Below are positions 1 to 10,116 of a stretch of 64,000 bases of DNA, piece by piece (position 1 is the first letter of the stretch; the number at the start of each line of letters is the position of its first letter). A program made the translations under genes and the position numbers. Source of the DNA: Candidatus Competibacter denitrificans Run_A_D11. Lineage in GTDB: Bacteria > Pseudomonadota > Gammaproteobacteria > Competibacterales > Competibacteraceae. The stretch lies in NCBI RefSeq assembly GCF_001051235.1, contig NZ_CBTJ020000045.1, positions 1-64,000 of the forward strand, written 5' to 3'. The notes beneath the pieces are model-generated. The model searched no databases. It was not told where the DNA came from and saw only the letters and a list, made by a program, of their open reading frames with translations.

Positions 1-129
1 AAAATGGACCATGCCCATCAAAGACTGGAAACAGGCCCTCAATCGCTTCGCCATTCAATTCGAGGGCCGCTTGCCACTCTCACTCCACTAACCAAAACTG
101 CATTTACACAAAAAATTTGACAGACTCGG
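1..129 (+). mobile_element. Right end of an IS256-family insertion sequence (partial)
   Basis: The window opens inside an IS256-type element. Its transposase ends at 91, followed by a short AT-rich stretch (about 99-126, containing TTTACACAAAAAATTT) of the kind found at IS256-family ends. From about 127 the reading frame of a different, IS630-type transposase begins, so the element boundary lies near 126-129. The left end is outside the window, so target duplication cannot be checked. The family call rests on the C-terminal protein motif and the terminal sequence style, recalled rather than searched. Confidence 0.6.
2..91 (+). pseudogene. C-terminal end of an IS256-type (mutator) transposase, cut by the window edge
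   Basis: The frame is open from the window start and stops at 89-91. The visible 29 residues include WTMPIKDWKQALNRFAIQFE, matching the W-x-x-x-I-x-x-W-x-x-x-L-N-x-F-A-I-x-F-x-x-R ending typical of Transposase_mut (IS256) proteins. These DDE enzymes move their own element by a copy-out mechanism. Whether the gene is intact depends on sequence to the left. It is typed as a fragment because only the tail is seen. Confidence 0.55.
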
Positions 130-492
130 GACTGGCACGCCAAGGGTCGTACCAACGTCATCGGCGCCCTCCTGGGCTTGCAGCTCCTGGCCGTCGGTTT
201 GTTTGAATCCAGTGTTAACGCTGATGTCTTCCTCGCCTGGGTCCACCAGGTTCTCCTCCCCCAGTTGCCACCGGCCGCCGTGATCGTCATGGATAACGCC
301 GCCTTCCACAAACGCGCCGACATTCAAAACACCCTCCGTCAGGCTGGCCACACCCTCGAATACCTCCCACCCTATTCCCCTGATCTCAACCCCATCGAAC
401 ACCAGTGGGCACAGGCCAAAGCTGTCCGCAGGCAAACCCACTGCTCCGTCGATGATCTCTTTCGCTCCAAGGCAGCCAGAACATGGCGCTGA
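127..492 (+). pseudogene. IS630-family transposase, truncated at both ends
   Basis: The frame runs from the IS256 junction and has no native start; a TTG at 178 is the only start-like codon near the beginning. Visible motifs are WHAKGRTNVIGALLG, then IVMDNAAFHK carrying the second catalytic Asp, and YLPPYSPDLNPIEHQWAQAK carrying the catalytic Glu. These are the last two acidic residues of the IS630/Tc1 DDE triad; the first Asp would lie in the missing N-terminal part. After VDDLF the sequence drifts into SKAARTWR and stops inside the phage-like gene that follows, so the C-terminal end is also not native. The fragment should be inactive. Nesting suggests IS256 inserted into this IS630 copy. 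Confidence 0.8.
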
Positions 493-878
493 TTGCACAA
501 GCCACCCGCGCGGCGGGCGGTGAACTGGCCATGCTGGATGAGGAGGACTTATCGGGGCTGCAAAGCGCGCTGGATGAGGCCAAGCAAAAACTCCAGGAAC
601 CCCAAGACGAAGCCAACGCGGCACGGGATCGGCTCTCCGAACTCAATGCCGAACTAGCGCGTGAGCAGGGCGATACCGACACCGCCGATCAACTGGAACT
701 CGAACTAGCCAAGCGCCAAGCCCTGGCTGAGGTCGAAGCCAATCTTGCCAAAGCCCGCGCTGAAAACAACCGCGAACTGATCGCCCTCTACGAAGCACAT
801 CTGGCCAAAGAGCAGCAACTGTACGACCTGAAAGAAAAGAACCTCAAGCGCGATCAGGAAGAGGCTCGCAGCAGCTGA
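474..878 (+). pseudogene. C-terminal fragment of a phage tail tape-measure-like protein
   Basis: This reading frame is open through the junction with the IS630 remnant (first ATG at 483) and ends at 878, giving about 131 residues. The sequence is almost entirely charged coiled coil, with long runs rich in Ala, Glu, Gln and Lys such as LAKARAENNRELIALYEAHL. That composition resembles the C-terminal end of tape-measure proteins of tailed phages, which set tail length. The family call comes from composition and motif style, so another coiled-coil phage protein is possible. It has no ribosome-binding site of its own and starts where the IS ends, so it is best read as a broken prophage gene. Its position next to tRNA-Ser fits a decayed prophage. 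Confidence 0.5.
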
Positions 879-891
879 TTTCATCGTGTCA

Positions 892-923
892 GTTACCCCA
901 CAAAGTTACCCCAATGTTACCCC
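892..923 (+). repeat. Three tandem copies of GTTACCCC(A)
   Basis: GTTACCCC occurs at 892, 905 and 916, separated by short spacers, between the phage-like fragment and tRNA-Ser. Such clusters are often found beside integrases and phage attachment sites as arm-type binding sites. Here that role is inferred from position alone, since no integrase gene is visible. A fourth GTTACCCC lies inside the variable arm of the tRNA gene region near 1061. Confidence 0.55.
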
Positions 924-968
924 GGATGGCCTTGGAACGCTATGGACGACGACGGAAACAAAGGCGTG

Positions 969-991
969 AAAAAACCCGCACTTGGCGGGCT
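969..991 (-). terminator. Rho-independent terminator downstream of tRNA-Ser
   Basis: Read on the minus strand, a CCCGC/GCGGG stem with a 5-base loop is followed by a run of T. It lies about 40 bases beyond the 3' end of the tRNA, the expected place for its terminator. Confidence 0.6.
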
Positions 992-1026
992 TCAGATTCC
1001 GTAGTGGACGACTACGGAAGGCTATT

Positions 1027-1116
1027 TGGCGGAGAGAGAGGGATTCGAACCCTCGTTAGAGTTACCCCTAAACAGCATTTCCAGTGCTGCGCCTTCGACC
1101 GCTCGGCCACCTCTCC
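1027..1116 (-). tRNA. tRNA-Ser(GGA) with encoded CCA
   Basis: The minus strand gives a complete class II tRNA. It has a 7-bp acceptor stem (GGAGAGG with TCTCTCC), anticodon stem CAGCA/TGCTG enclosing loop CTGGAAA (anticodon GGA), a long variable arm TAGGGGTAACTCTA, a normal T arm with GGTTCGAATCC, discriminator G at 1030, and genomic CCA at 1029-1027. The long variable arm and G73 are serine identity elements. It reads UCC/UCU codons. It is the gene next to the phage and IS debris, so its 3' end is a possible prophage attachment site. Confidence 0.95.
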
Positions 1117-1170
1117 AAAGCATTACATAACGTCTCAACGAAAAAAGGCGGGTCAATATACTCGAACAGC

Positions 1171-1193
1171 CATACCGAGGCAAACTCGGTATG
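1171..1193 (-). terminator. Perfect 9-bp hairpin downstream of pnp
   Basis: CATACCGAG and CTCGGTATG are perfect inverted repeats around a 5-base loop, just past the pnp stop codon at 1203. No T run follows directly on the minus strand; a T-rich stretch comes about 20 bases later. It may stabilise the operon 3' end or act as a weak terminator. Confidence 0.5.
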
Positions 1194-1202
1194 ACCTGTG
1201 TT

Positions 1203-3281
1203 TCAGTTCAAGCCCCGCATACTTAAGCGGACTCGACCTTGTTTGTCGATTTCCAATACCTTGACCTTGACCACATCACCCACTGCGAGTTTGTCGCTGA
1301 CGTTTTGCACCCGTTCCTCACAAATCTGCGAGATATGCACCATACCGTCGCGGCCGGGCAAAATCGCTACGAATGCGCCGAAATCCATGATACGCACCAC
1401 CTTACCCTCGTAGATCTGACCGACTTCCACATCGGCGGTAATCTGCTCAATGCGGCGGCGCGCTTCGTCGCCAGCGGCTTTATCAACCGCAGCAATTTTG
1501 ATGACGCCATCGTCATTGATGTCGATGGTGGTGCCGGTTTCTTCGGTAATCGCGCGGATCGTGACGCCACCCTTACCGATCACATCGCGGATCTTCTCAG
1601 GATTGATCCGTAAAGTGGTATAGCGCGGCGCGTGTTCGGACAATTCTGCGCGCGGTTGGGTAATGACTTCAGCCATCTTGCCCAGAATGTGCAAGCGCCC
1701 ATCACGGGCTTGCGCCAGCGCCTGCTCCATGATCTCACGGGTAATACCATCGATTTTGATATCCATTTGCAAGGCGGTAACGCCATCGGCGGTCCCTGCC
1801 ACCTTGAAATCCATATCACCCAAATGATCCTCGTCACCGATGATATCGGTCAGCACTGCAAACCGATCCACATCTTTGATCAGACCCATGGCGATGCCAG
1901 CCACCGGCGCTTTGATCGGTACGCCGGCGTCCATCAACGACAGGCTGGCGCCGCAAACCGAAGCCATTGAGCTGGAGCCATTGGATTCAGTAATTTCCGA
2001 CACCACCCGCACCGTGTAGGGGAATTGTTCCGGCGTGGGAATCATCGCCTGTACCCCGCGCTTGGCTAGCCGACCGTGACCGACCTCGCGGCGCTTGGGG
2101 CTACCAATCTGGCCGGTTTCTCCAACCGAATACGGCGGAAAGTTGTAGTGAAACAGGAACGGCTGACGATACTCACCTTCGATGGCATCAATGATTTGGG
2201 AATCTTTGTCGGTACCGAGCGTGGTAACCACCAACGCCTGGGTTTCACCGCGGGTGAACAAGGCCGAACCGTGAGTGCGCGGCAGCACGCCAACCCGAAC
2301 CGTGATCGGACGCACGGTGCGGGTATCGCGACCATCGATACGGGGCTGTCCGGCCAATACGCGACCGCGTACCACTTTCTTCTCCAAGGTCGAAAAGGCG
2401 TTGCTGATGGCCGTTTCAGACCAGCGCCCCGGTTCCTGCGCGGTCAATTGTGTGCTCAATTGACTTTGAATTTCCCGCACGCGCTGTTGACGGGCCAGTT
2501 TATCGGCAATTTGATAGGCATCGCCCAGTGCCGTCTCGACGGCGCCCACCGCGCCCATTAACGCAGGATCGCCGGCGGGTGGCTGCCAATCCCATGGCCG
2601 GATACCGGCTTCGGCTACCAGCTCTTTAATAGCGCGAATTACCACCTGCATCTGTTCGTGGCCGAACATGACCGCACCCAGCATCACCGCTTCAGATAGC
2701 TGCTTTGCTTCAGATTCGACCATCAAGACCGCACGTTCAGTACCGGCCACCACCAAATCCAACTCCGAAACTTTCAGCTCGGTACGGCTCGGATTCAGCA
2801 GATACTCGCCGTCGAAATAACCGACGCGAGCGGCCGCAATCGGTCCCTGAAACGGTACACCGGATAGCGCGACCGCCGCCGAAGCACCGATCAATGCCGG
2901 GATTTCCGGATCGACCTGGGTGTTTAAGGACAACAACGTGGCAACGATCTGGGAGTCGTTGGTAAATCCATCGGGAAACAAGGGGCGCAATGGCCGATCA
3001 ATAAGCCGTGCAGTCAGTGTCTCACCTTCGGAAGGGCGGCCTTCGCGGCGAAAAAATCCGCCGGGAATCCGACCAGCCGCATAGCTGCGCTCCTGATAAT
3101 CCACCCGTAGCGGGAGAAAATCCCGACCCTCCACGGTTTCCCTGGTGGCCACCATGGTGACCAACACCACCGTATCGGCCATATTCACCAGCACCGCGCC
3201 GCTGGCCTGCCGAGCGATTTCGCCGGTTTCCAGAGTGACTGTGTGCTGACCGTATTGAAATGTTTTCTTAATGGGCGTCAC
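1203..3281 (-). CDS. pnp: Polyribonucleotide nucleotidyltransferase (PNPase)
   Basis: PNPase is a trimeric 3'-5' phosphorolytic exoribonuclease and a core part of the RNA degradosome. The 692 residues match the usual length. Visible are two RNase PH-like halves (N-terminal around [14 protein letters not shown]; second half with [11 protein letters not shown] and the [10 protein letters not shown] segment), then a KH domain (about 550-615, with VIGKGG) and a C-terminal S1 domain ([19 protein letters not shown]). The start codon is GTG at 3281, with AGGA spaced suitably upstream. It follows rpsO by about 35 bases in the conserved rpsO-pnp arrangement. In Escherichia coli PNPase represses its own message after RNase III cleavage of the leader; the same control is possible here but not demonstrated. 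Confidence 0.98.
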   Translation of the reverse strand: MTPIKKTFQYGQHTVTLETGEIARQASGAVLVNMADTVVLVTMVATRETVEGRDFLPLRVDYQERSYAAGRIPGGFFRREGRPSEGETLTARLIDRPLRPLFPDGFTNDSQIVATLLSLNTQVDPEIPALIGASAAVALSGVPFQGPIAAARVGYFDGEYLLNPSRTELKVSELDLVVAGTERAVLMVESEAKQLSEAVMLGAVMFGHEQMQVVIRAIKELVAEAGIRPWDWQPPAGDPALMGAVGAVETALGDAYQIADKLARQQRVREIQSQLSTQLTAQEPGRWSETAISNAFSTLEKKVVRGRVLAGQPRIDGRDTRTVRPITVRVGVLPRTHGSALFTRGETQALVVTTLGTDKDSQIIDAIEGEYRQPFLFHYNFPPYSVGETGQIGSPKRREVGHGRLAKRGVQAMIPTPEQFPYTVRVVSEITESNGSSSMASVCGASLSLMDAGVPIKAPVAGIAMGLIKDVDRFAVLTDIIGDEDHLGDMDFKVAGTADGVTALQMDIKIDGITREIMEQALAQARDGRLHILGKMAEVITQPRAELSEHAPRYTTLRINPEKIRDVIGKGGVTIRAITEETGTTIDINDDGVIKIAAVDKAAGDEARRRIEQITADVEVGQIYEGKVVRIMDFGAFVAILPGRDGMVHISQICEERVQNVSDKLAVGDVVKVKVLEIDKQGRVRLSMRGLN

Positions 3282-3316
3282 AAAAGCGTCCTATGCGGAG
3301 GGAAAACAGCAAAATA

Positions 3317-3586
3317 TTAGCGGCGCAAGCCAAGGCGGCTAATCAAGCCCTGATAGCGCTGTAAATCCTTGCTTTTCAGGTAATCCAGCAGCTTGCGGCG
3401 CTGGTTGACCATTTTGAGCAAACCACGCCGAGAGTGGTGATCTTTCTTGTGATCACCGAAATGCGACTGCAAGCCATTGATACGATTGGTCAATAGGGCA
3501 ACTTGGACCTCTGGCGAGCCGGTGTCGGCGGGACCGCGCTGGAAATCCCGCAGGATCTCGGTCTTTTGTTCAGTAGTAAGCGGCAT
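3317..3586 (-). CDS. rpsO: 30S ribosomal protein S15
   Basis: At 89 residues this is full length for S15. It starts [17 protein letters not shown] and contains the conserved [12 protein letters not shown] and [12 protein letters not shown] segments that contact 16S rRNA helices 20-22. S15 is a primary binding protein of the small-subunit platform. The gene sits between truB (about 100 bases upstream) and pnp, as in most gammaproteobacteria. In several bacteria S15 represses its own translation through a structured leader. The 3587-3688 spacer could hold such an element, but no fold was worked out. Confidence 0.98.
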   Translation of the reverse strand: MPLTTEQKTEILRDFQRGPADTGSPEVQVALLTNRINGLQSHFGDHKKDHHSRRGLLKMVNQRRKLLDYLKSKDLQRYQGLISRLGLRR

Positions 3587-3688
3587 TTGAGCAAAACTCC
3601 AATTCAGATTGCATCAAGCAGTAAAGATAAACGGTAAATATTAACCCCAGCGGGCGAAAATCAACAAGGGAACCTGGTAAGCATTAGG

Positions 3689-4597
3689 TCATTGCGCCAC
3701 CAATCGGCGTGGCGCCACTCGACCATCATCCAAGATTTCGCCAATGCCGAGAAACAGCTCGTTGCCCTGGTACAAGCGAACCCAACCAGCGGTGGGCGCA
3801 CGCGGCACCAGCACCGCCTGGCCTTGGCGCAGATAGAAAGCACTATCACCAAAAACAGTAATCGCTGGCCATTTCGCGACCGGGGTATCCATGGGCAGCA
3901 ACACCTCATCCAAAGCGGCCAAGCCATGCTCAGCACGCTCGCGCAGCGCATCTAAGCTCACCATGCGTGTTGTATCGTAAGGTTCCACAGCGGTGCGGCG
4001 TAGAGTCGATACATGCGCGCCGCATCCCAGGGCTTCGCCGATATCGACCGCCAGCGTACGCACGTAGGTCCCCTTCGAGCAACGCATTTCGCATTCCAGT
4101 TCATCGGATGTTTGACGCAACAAACGCAACTCGTGGATGGTCACCTCACGGGGCGTTCGTTCGACCTCAATCCCACGCCGAGCCAGTTTGTACAGTGGCT
4201 GGCCATCACGCTTCACAGCCGAATACATCGGCGGGATTTGCTGGAGCGGGCCGATAAACTGTTGCAATACGGCTTCGATCTGTGTACGGCTCCAAGAGCC
4301 GACTGGCCGAGCCGTAACCACTTCGCCCTCGGCATCCCCCGTAGTGGTGGTAGCGCCTAAGAGGCAGGTAAAACGATAAGCTTTATCGGCATTTAATAAT
4401 ACGCCGGACAGCTTGGTGGCCTCGCCCAAACAGATAGGCAACAACCCGCTCGCCAAGGGGTCCAAGCTGCCGGTGTGGCCGGCCTTTTGCGCTTGATACA
4501 GTCGCTTGACCGCTTGCAGCGCCGCATTCGAGGTCCAGCCATTGGGTTTATCCAGCAATAAAACCCCATTGATCGGACGGCGGTTGGCTTTGATCAC
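3689..4597 (-). CDS. truB: tRNA pseudouridine(55) synthase TruB
   Basis: TruB converts U55 in the T loop of most tRNAs to pseudouridine and acts as a tRNA-folding chaperone. The 302-residue protein has the N-terminal INGVLLLDKP motif and the catalytic motif GHTGSLDPLASGLLP, whose Asp is the nucleophile-type active-site residue. YSAVKRDGQPLYKLAR and SKGTYVRTLAVDIG are further TruB signatures. A C-terminal PUA-like region follows. Its GTG start (4597) overlaps the rbfA TGA stop by four bases (GTGA), which suggests translational coupling. Confidence 0.97.
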   Translation of the reverse strand: MIKANRRPINGVLLLDKPNGWTSNAALQAVKRLYQAQKAGHTGSLDPLASGLLPICLGEATKLSGVLLNADKAYRFTCLLGATTTTGDAEGEVVTARPVGSWSRTQIEAVLQQFIGPLQQIPPMYSAVKRDGQPLYKLARRGIEVERTPREVTIHELRLLRQTSDELECEMRCSKGTYVRTLAVDIGEALGCGAHVSTLRRTAVEPYDTTRMVSLDALRERAEHGLAALDEVLLPMDTPVAKWPAITVFGDSAFYLRQGQAVLVPRAPTAGWVRLYQGNELFLGIGEILDDGRVAPRRLVAQ

Positions 4598-5007
4598 ACC
4601 GGTTTCTCTGCGCCGACCTCATCCGCTGATGAAGGATCATCGTGATGCTTGCGGGCATCATCCGCGACGGCGGTATCAATCAAGGCCGATAGCTGGGCAG
4701 CGCGTTCAATCACTTCATCGTAGCGGAATTCCAGTTTCGGCACGGTGCGGATATGCATGCGCCGTCCCAGTTCGCGTCGCAACAACGGCGCGGCGTGATT
4801 GAGTTCGGCCACCCGCTCGGCCCGCTCAGCCGGATCGCCGAGCAAAGTGACATAAACGCGCGCATGGGCTAGGTCCCGACTTACATCAACGCTGGTCATT
4901 GAAATCAAAGTCAAGCGCGGATCACGCAATTCATCGCGGATCAGCTCCGCCAATTCGCGCCGAATTTGTTCGCCGATCCGACGAGTACGCGGATATGCCT
5001 TGATCAT
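4594..5007 (-). CDS. rbfA: 30S ribosome-binding factor RbfA
   Basis: RbfA assists late 30S maturation, around the 16S rRNA 5' end and central pseudoknot, and is needed for cold adaptation in E. coli. The 137-residue protein contains the family features RRIGEQIRRELAELIRDELRDPR and the KH-like fold, with RRELGRRMHIRTVPKLEFRYD near the middle. A strong GGAAGGA lies upstream of the ATG at 5007. It sits between infB (23 bases upstream) and truB (four-base overlap). Confidence 0.97.
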   Translation of the reverse strand: MIKAYPRTRRIGEQIRRELAELIRDELRDPRLTLISMTSVDVSRDLAHARVYVTLLGDPAERAERVAELNHAAPLLRRELGRRMHIRTVPKLEFRYDEVIERAAQLSALIDTAVADDARKHHDDPSSADEVGAEKPV

Positions 5008-5030
5008 GATCTCGAGTCCTTCCTAAAGCA

Positions 5031-7853
5031 CTACAGGGTCCGCTCGACCTGTACCCGCTCGAACACTTCAATATGGTCACCTTCGCGCACATCGTTGTAA
5101 TTGCGCACCCCCATACCGCATTCCATGCCGGCTCGGACTTCGGCAATGTCATCTTTAAAGCGCCGCAATGAATCCAACGCTCCTTCAAAGATAACCACAT
5201 GGTTGCGCAAAACGCGGATTGGGTTGTTGCGGCGCACGACGCCATCAACCACCATACAACCAGCCACCACCCCAAACTTGGGCGAACGGAACACGCCACG
5301 CACCTCGGCCAGACCGATGATTTCTTCCTTGAACTCTGGCTTGAGCATACCAACCATCGCCCGCTTGACGTGATCGATCAGCTCATAGATGACGCTGTAA
5401 TAGTGCAGCTTCAAGCCTTCTTCTTCGGCCAGTTTCTTAGCAACACTATCGGCGCGTACGTTGAAACCGATCACGATGGCCTTGGCATTGCGGGCCAGGT
5501 TCACATCGGATTCATTGATGCCGCCAACCCCGCTGGCGATGATCTTGACCTGGACCTCATCAGTGGATAAGCGCGTCAGCGCATCGACGATGGCCTCGGC
5601 CGAGCCTTGCACATCAGCTTTCATCACCACGTTAAGGACATTGACCTGTCCGGCCTCAAATTGCTTGGAGATGTCGTCCAGGCTGATCGCCGGTTTCTTA
5701 GCCTGTTCTTCGCGCAGTTTGTTCTGGCGAAACAAAGCGATTTCACGGGCTTTGCGCTCGTCGGCAACGACGATGACCTCATCACCGGCCCGGGGAGCGC
5801 CGGACAAGCCGAGGACTTCAACCGGAATCGACGGCCCGGCTTCGTTGGTATTTTGGCCAGCTTCATTGAGCATGGCCCGGACTCGGCCGTACTCCAACCC
5901 ACTGAGAATCACATCTCCTTTACGCAAGGTACCGCTTTGAATCAATACGGTCGCCACCGGACCACGGCCCTTATCAAGGCGTGATTCGATCACCACACCC
6001 TTAGCCGAACCTTCCACTGGAGCCTGCAATTCGAGCACCTCGGCTTGTACCAAGATTTGCTCCAGCAACTGATCGACACCGGTGCCGGCCTTGGCCGAGA
6101 CGTAGGAGAACAGCGTATCGCCACCCCATTCCTCGGAAATCACGCCCTGCACCGAGAGCTCGCTCTTAACCCGCTCTGGATCGGCGCTCGATTTATCCAT
6201 CTTGTTGACGGCTACGACCAAAGGCACCCCAGCGGCGCGGGCGTGCTGGATAGCCTCCAAAGTCTGCGGCATCACCCCATCATCGGCCGCGACTACCAAG
6301 ACCACCACGTCGGTCGCCTTAGCACCCCGCGCCCGCATCGCGGTGAACGCAGCGTGTCCCGGTGTATCCAGGAAGGTGATCACTCCCTTGGCGGTGCGCA
6401 CATGATAGGCACCGATATGCTGGGTGATGCCACCGGCTTCACCGGCTGCCACGCGAGTGCGGCGGATATAATCGAGCAGCGAGGTCTTGCCGTGATCGAC
6501 ATGACCCATGATCGTCACGACCGGAGGGCGCGGCAGCGATTCACCACGACTGGTGTCGGCCGTCAATTCTTCTTCAAGCGCATTTTCATTGAGGATCTTG
6601 TAAGAATGCCCCATTTCTGAAACAGCGAGGGCGGCGGTATCCTGATCGATGACCTGATTGATGGTCACCATCAATCCCATCTTCAAAAAGACCTTGATGA
6701 CTTCGGTGGCTTTCACCGACATTTTTTGCGCCAGATCCGCCACACTGATAGTCTCGGGGATAATGACTTCACGCATGACCGGCGCAGTGGGTTTAGCAAA
6801 GCCATGCCGAGATGCCGTCATGGGCAAGGAGGGTTTGCCTCCCTTGCCTTTTTTCGGCTTACGGCGATCCGCTTTATCCAATACCTGCTGCAAGTCGCCC
6901 CGTCTTGGTGCTGGGAATCGGTCGTCCTGCGGGGCATCGTCGCGACGCGGGAAAAGATCTACCACAGCCCCATCAGTGCGTGCTTTAACGGCCGGCCGTG
7001 CCGAAGGCTCAGGGCGTTTTTTGCCAACTTTCGTGTCCGGCGCGGAACCGGGTGGCCTTTTCGCTCTCGCCGCTGCCGATCCGGCCTCGCTGGCATCGGA
7101 ACGGCGTTTTACGTCATGGCCACTCACAGTCGGCCCCAGTCCGCTAGCCGAAGCAGAGATGGTTTCGGGCACCCGGGCGGGTACCGGCCGCTCCATCACT
7201 TTGCGACGACTATCCTGCTCAGCCCGGCGGCGGGCTTCAGCTTCCTCACGGCGGCGGGTTTCAGCTTCAGCTTCTTCACGGCGACGGGCTTCGGCTTCGT
7301 TTTCCTCATGGCGATGAGCTTCGGCGCCAAGTTCCTCGTGGCCACGGACCTCGGCTTCAGTCTCCTCCGGGGCGGAAACGTGATCTACAGGCGATGGATC
7401 ACGCTCAGGTTTTGTTGCCTCGGCCATCTCGGCAGGCTGCCGATCTTCGAGCACTTCAGCGGTGATTCGGGTGACTGGCATTGGCTCAATCACCGGCACC
7501 TGGGGTTCACTGGCGCGCGGTGTCTCGTCTTCCACCAAGCTGCGCTTGACATACGTCCGTTTTTTACGGACCTCAACGCTGACAGTCTTGACTTGTCCGG
7601 CCATACTGCCGGCCATCTTGATCTCGCTGTGCGTCTTGCGCTTAAGCGTTATCCGCTTGGGTTCAGCCGTCGCTTGACCGAGCTGGCTACCATGAGTCTT
7701 ACGTAGATGCGCCAATAAATCGACCTTCTGTTTTTCTGTGACCGTGCCATCCGCGTCAGCAACCATAATACCCGCTTCGGCAAATTGCTCTAATAAGCGA
7801 TTGATCGGTATCCCGACAAAGGCTGCAAATTGTTTGACCGTTACATCCGTCAT
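5031..7853 (-). CDS. infB: Translation initiation factor IF-2
   Basis: IF-2 is the GTPase that brings fMet-tRNA to the 30S subunit and promotes subunit joining. The 940-residue protein has an N-terminal IF2_N module ([20 protein letters not shown]), a long charged linker of Glu/Ala/Arg-rich repeats (about 165-220), a second IF2_N module near 365-415, then the G domain. The G1 motif GHVDHGKTS is near residue 450, DTPGHAAF near 495 and NKMDKS near 550, followed by the beta-barrel and C-terminal fMet-tRNA-binding domains. It is slightly longer than the E. coli protein. It lies between nusA (25 bases upstream) and rbfA. The E. coli gene uses internal starts; none was assigned here. Confidence 0.98.
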   Translation of the reverse strand: MTDVTVKQFAAFVGIPINRLLEQFAEAGIMVADADGTVTEKQKVDLLAHLRKTHGSQLGQATAEPKRITLKRKTHSEIKMAGSMAGQVKTVSVEVRKKRTYVKRSLVEDETPRASEPQVPVIEPMPVTRITAEVLEDRQPAEMAEATKPERDPSPVDHVSAPEETEAEVRGHEELGAEAHRHEENEAEARRREEAEAETRRREEAEARRRAEQDSRRKVMERPVPARVPETISASASGLGPTVSGHDVKRRSDASEAGSAAARAKRPPGSAPDTKVGKKRPEPSARPAVKARTDGAVVDLFPRRDDAPQDDRFPAPRRGDLQQVLDKADRRKPKKGKGGKPSLPMTASRHGFAKPTAPVMREVIIPETISVADLAQKMSVKATEVIKVFLKMGLMVTINQVIDQDTAALAVSEMGHSYKILNENALEEELTADTSRGESLPRPPVVTIMGHVDHGKTSLLDYIRRTRVAAGEAGGITQHIGAYHVRTAKGVITFLDTPGHAAFTAMRARGAKATDVVVLVVAADDGVMPQTLEAIQHARAAGVPLVVAVNKMDKSSADPERVKSELSVQGVISEEWGGDTLFSYVSAKAGTGVDQLLEQILVQAEVLELQAPVEGSAKGVVIESRLDKGRGPVATVLIQSGTLRKGDVILSGLEYGRVRAMLNEAGQNTNEAGPSIPVEVLGLSGAPRAGDEVIVVADERKAREIALFRQNKLREEQAKKPAISLDDISKQFEAGQVNVLNVVMKADVQGSAEAIVDALTRLSTDEVQVKIIASGVGGINESDVNLARNAKAIVIGFNVRADSVAKKLAEEEGLKLHYYSVIYELIDHVKRAMVGMLKPEFKEEIIGLAEVRGVFRSPKFGVVAGCMVVDGVVRRNNPIRVLRNHVVIFEGALDSLRRFKDDIAEVRAGMECGMGVRNYNDVREGDHIEVFERVQVERTL

Positions 7854-7878
7854 TTACCACCCCCAGGGCGAGCCGACC

Positions 7879-9402
7879 CTAATGCTCATTCGAAAACCAA
7901 GGCGCTCGCGCCGTCATAATCAGTTTGGCGGCTCGCTCATCATCCAGCCCGGCGATGTCGTTGAGATCGTCCACCGACAGCTCAGCCAAATCTTCCATCG
8001 TCAATATGCCGCGGCTCGCCAATAAAACAGCCAATTGCTCGTCCATGCCCTCCATCTGCATCAAATCTTCCGCCGGGTACGGATCATTGAACCGCTCTTC
8101 AGCAGCGATGGCGCGTGTCAACAAGACATCGCGTGCCCGTTCCCGTAGAGCGTCGATGATCTCTTGGTCGAATTCCCGGATTTCCAACATTTCATGAACG
8201 GGCACATAAGCGACTTCTTCCAATCCGGCAAAGCCTTCACGCACCAAGATTTCGGCGATTTCCTCATCAATGCCTAACTGCTCGACGAACATTTGGCGCA
8301 AGTCTTCATCTTCCTGACCGCGCTGGGCCTGGGCCTGGGTCTTGGTCATCACATTCAGAGTCCAACCCGTCAAACGGCTAGCCAATTGCACATTTTGGCC
8401 ACCTTTGCCGATGGCTTGAGCCAGTTGTTTTTCCTCGGCGACGATGATATCCATGCTATGGGTATCCTCATCGACGACGATGGATTCCACCTCGGCCGGC
8501 GACATGGCGTTCATGACAAAGCGGATCGGGTCATCGTCCCATTGCACGATATCGATTCGTTCCCCAGCCAGTTCGTTGGTAACGCTTTGCACCCGAGCGC
8601 CCCGCATACCAACGCACGCGCCGACTGGATCGATTCGAGTATCCTTGCTTTTGACGGCGATTTTGGCGCGCGACCCAGGATCACGGGTGGCACCTTTAAT
8701 CTCAATGATCCCTTGATTGATTTCAGGGACTTCCAGAGTGAACAGGGCGATCAAAAATTCCGGCGCCACCCGGCTGATAAACAGTTGGGGTCCCCGACTT
8801 TCGAGACGCACATCCTTAAGGTAACCGCGCACCCGCTCACCAATACGAAAGGATTCGCGAGGATTAAGATCGTCTCGGGCGATTTTTGCCTCGACATTGC
8901 CACCAACATCAATGATGACGTCGCCCCGATCCAACCGCTTCACCACGCCACCAATTAATTCACCCTTGCGGTGCAAATAGGCATCAACGATCTGGGCGCG
9001 CTCGGCATCACGAACTCTTTGGACAATGACTTGCTTGGCGGTTTGAGCGGCGATTCGGCCCCCAAAGCCGGCATTTTCCAGGGGAATTTCAACATAGCTA
9101 CCCAACTGGGCATCGGCCTGGATGCCACGGGCTTCGTCTAAAAGGAGTTGTCGGGCCGGATTTTCAACTTGCGCAGCATCCGCCACCACCAGCCAGCGCC
9201 GAAATGTTTCATAATTTCCGGTACGCCGATTAATCGTCACCCTCACGTCGGGATCACCCTCATAACGCTTTTTCGCAGCGGATGCCAACGCAACTTCCAA
9301 AGCACCGAAAATAACCTCTTTGCTGACTCCCTTTTCATTGGAGACAGCATCTACCACCAGTAGAATCTCTTTGTTGCCTTCTTTGCTGTCTTTCAAGCCC
9401 AT
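7879..9402 (-). CDS. nusA: Transcription termination/antitermination factor NusA
   Basis: NusA binds RNA polymerase and modulates pausing, termination and rRNA antitermination. The start chosen is ATG 9402 (MGLKDSKEGNKEILLVVDAV), because GGGAGG precedes it by nine bases; a longer open frame upstream would overlap rimP and lacks family similarity. The resulting 507-residue protein has the N-terminal polymerase-binding domain, an S1 domain (ELIGGVVKRLDRGDVIIDVG), two KH domains (with VGACVGMRGARVQSV and IGKGGQNVQLASRL), and two C-terminal acidic repeats, the usual gammaproteobacterial layout. It follows rimP by 43 bases. Confidence 0.97.
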   Translation of the reverse strand: MGLKDSKEGNKEILLVVDAVSNEKGVSKEVIFGALEVALASAAKKRYEGDPDVRVTINRRTGNYETFRRWLVVADAAQVENPARQLLLDEARGIQADAQLGSYVEIPLENAGFGGRIAAQTAKQVIVQRVRDAERAQIVDAYLHRKGELIGGVVKRLDRGDVIIDVGGNVEAKIARDDLNPRESFRIGERVRGYLKDVRLESRGPQLFISRVAPEFLIALFTLEVPEINQGIIEIKGATRDPGSRAKIAVKSKDTRIDPVGACVGMRGARVQSVTNELAGERIDIVQWDDDPIRFVMNAMSPAEVESIVVDEDTHSMDIIVAEEKQLAQAIGKGGQNVQLASRLTGWTLNVMTKTQAQAQRGQEDEDLRQMFVEQLGIDEEIAEILVREGFAGLEEVAYVPVHEMLEIREFDQEIIDALRERARDVLLTRAIAAEERFNDPYPAEDLMQMEGMDEQLAVLLASRGILTMEDLAELSVDDLNDIAGLDDERAAKLIMTARAPWFSNEH

Positions 9403-9445
9403 GTCGTTTTGCCTCCCAGCCGCATCCGCACATCGCCATGCCGCT

Positions 9446-9904
9446 TCAAAGTTCGGGCACCAGTCGGGCCTTCTCGATTCGCTCCAGGGGCACCCGCCAT
9501 TCTCGGCCCGCCCCGTCAACGATCACCACATCGTCTTCACGCATTCCGAGTAGGCGTCCTACCAATTTGCGCCTTCCTTCCAATAGCTCTCGTAATTGAA
9601 CCCGCACCTCCGAACCGGCAAAACGGATGAAATGTTGAGGCTCGAACAAGGGCCGATCCAAACCCGGCGAGGAAATCTCTAGGGTATAACGGCCCACGAT
9701 CAGATCTTCGACATCCAGCACACCACCCAACTGATGACTGACCCGCTGGCAGTCGTCCAGGGTGATACCCTTTTCGCCATCGATATACACCCGCAATAGA
9801 GACCGGTCGGGGCGAGCGTGGAATTCTACGCCGACCAACTCATAACCCATGCCCTCTACTGCAACCGCAAGCAGACGTTTAACTTTCTGCGGATCTCGGT
9901 ACAT
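9446..9904 (-). CDS. rimP: Ribosome maturation factor RimP
   Basis: RimP is required for efficient 30S subunit maturation. The 152-residue protein carries the family pattern near GYELVGVEF, then ITLDDCQRVSHQLGGVLDVED and YTLEISSPGLDRPL, the signature of the N-terminal domain, followed by a small Sm-like C-terminal domain. It is the first protein gene of the nusA operon and is preceded by tRNA-fMet, as in many gammaproteobacteria. Confidence 0.96.
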   Translation of the reverse strand: MYRDPQKVKRLLAVAVEGMGYELVGVEFHARPDRSLLRVYIDGEKGITLDDCQRVSHQLGGVLDVEDLIVGRYTLEISSPGLDRPLFEPQHFIRFAGSEVRVQLRELLEGRRKLVGRLLGMREDDVVIVDGAGREWRVPLERIEKARLVPEL

Positions 9905-10116
9905 GATCTCGCCGACTGAAAATAAAAAATGGGCCAGCGGCCCACTCGTTCACCAAATCCGATCACCTCAACCAGCTACAAACCGTCTCGAAAACCTTAT
10001 CATCTCAAAGGCGGTACGGTACACTTCCTTTAGGTGTTCACCTTTGAAACCTTTTCCCAGCCTTGAGGCCAAGTGCGATCCCTAAGCTCCATCAAGAAGG
10101 TGGTGTGACCATCACA

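Noticed and set aside
914..1264. Open frame on the plus strand over tRNA-Ser
   Set aside because: It crosses the tRNA gene and has no domain signal; an artefact of the other frame.
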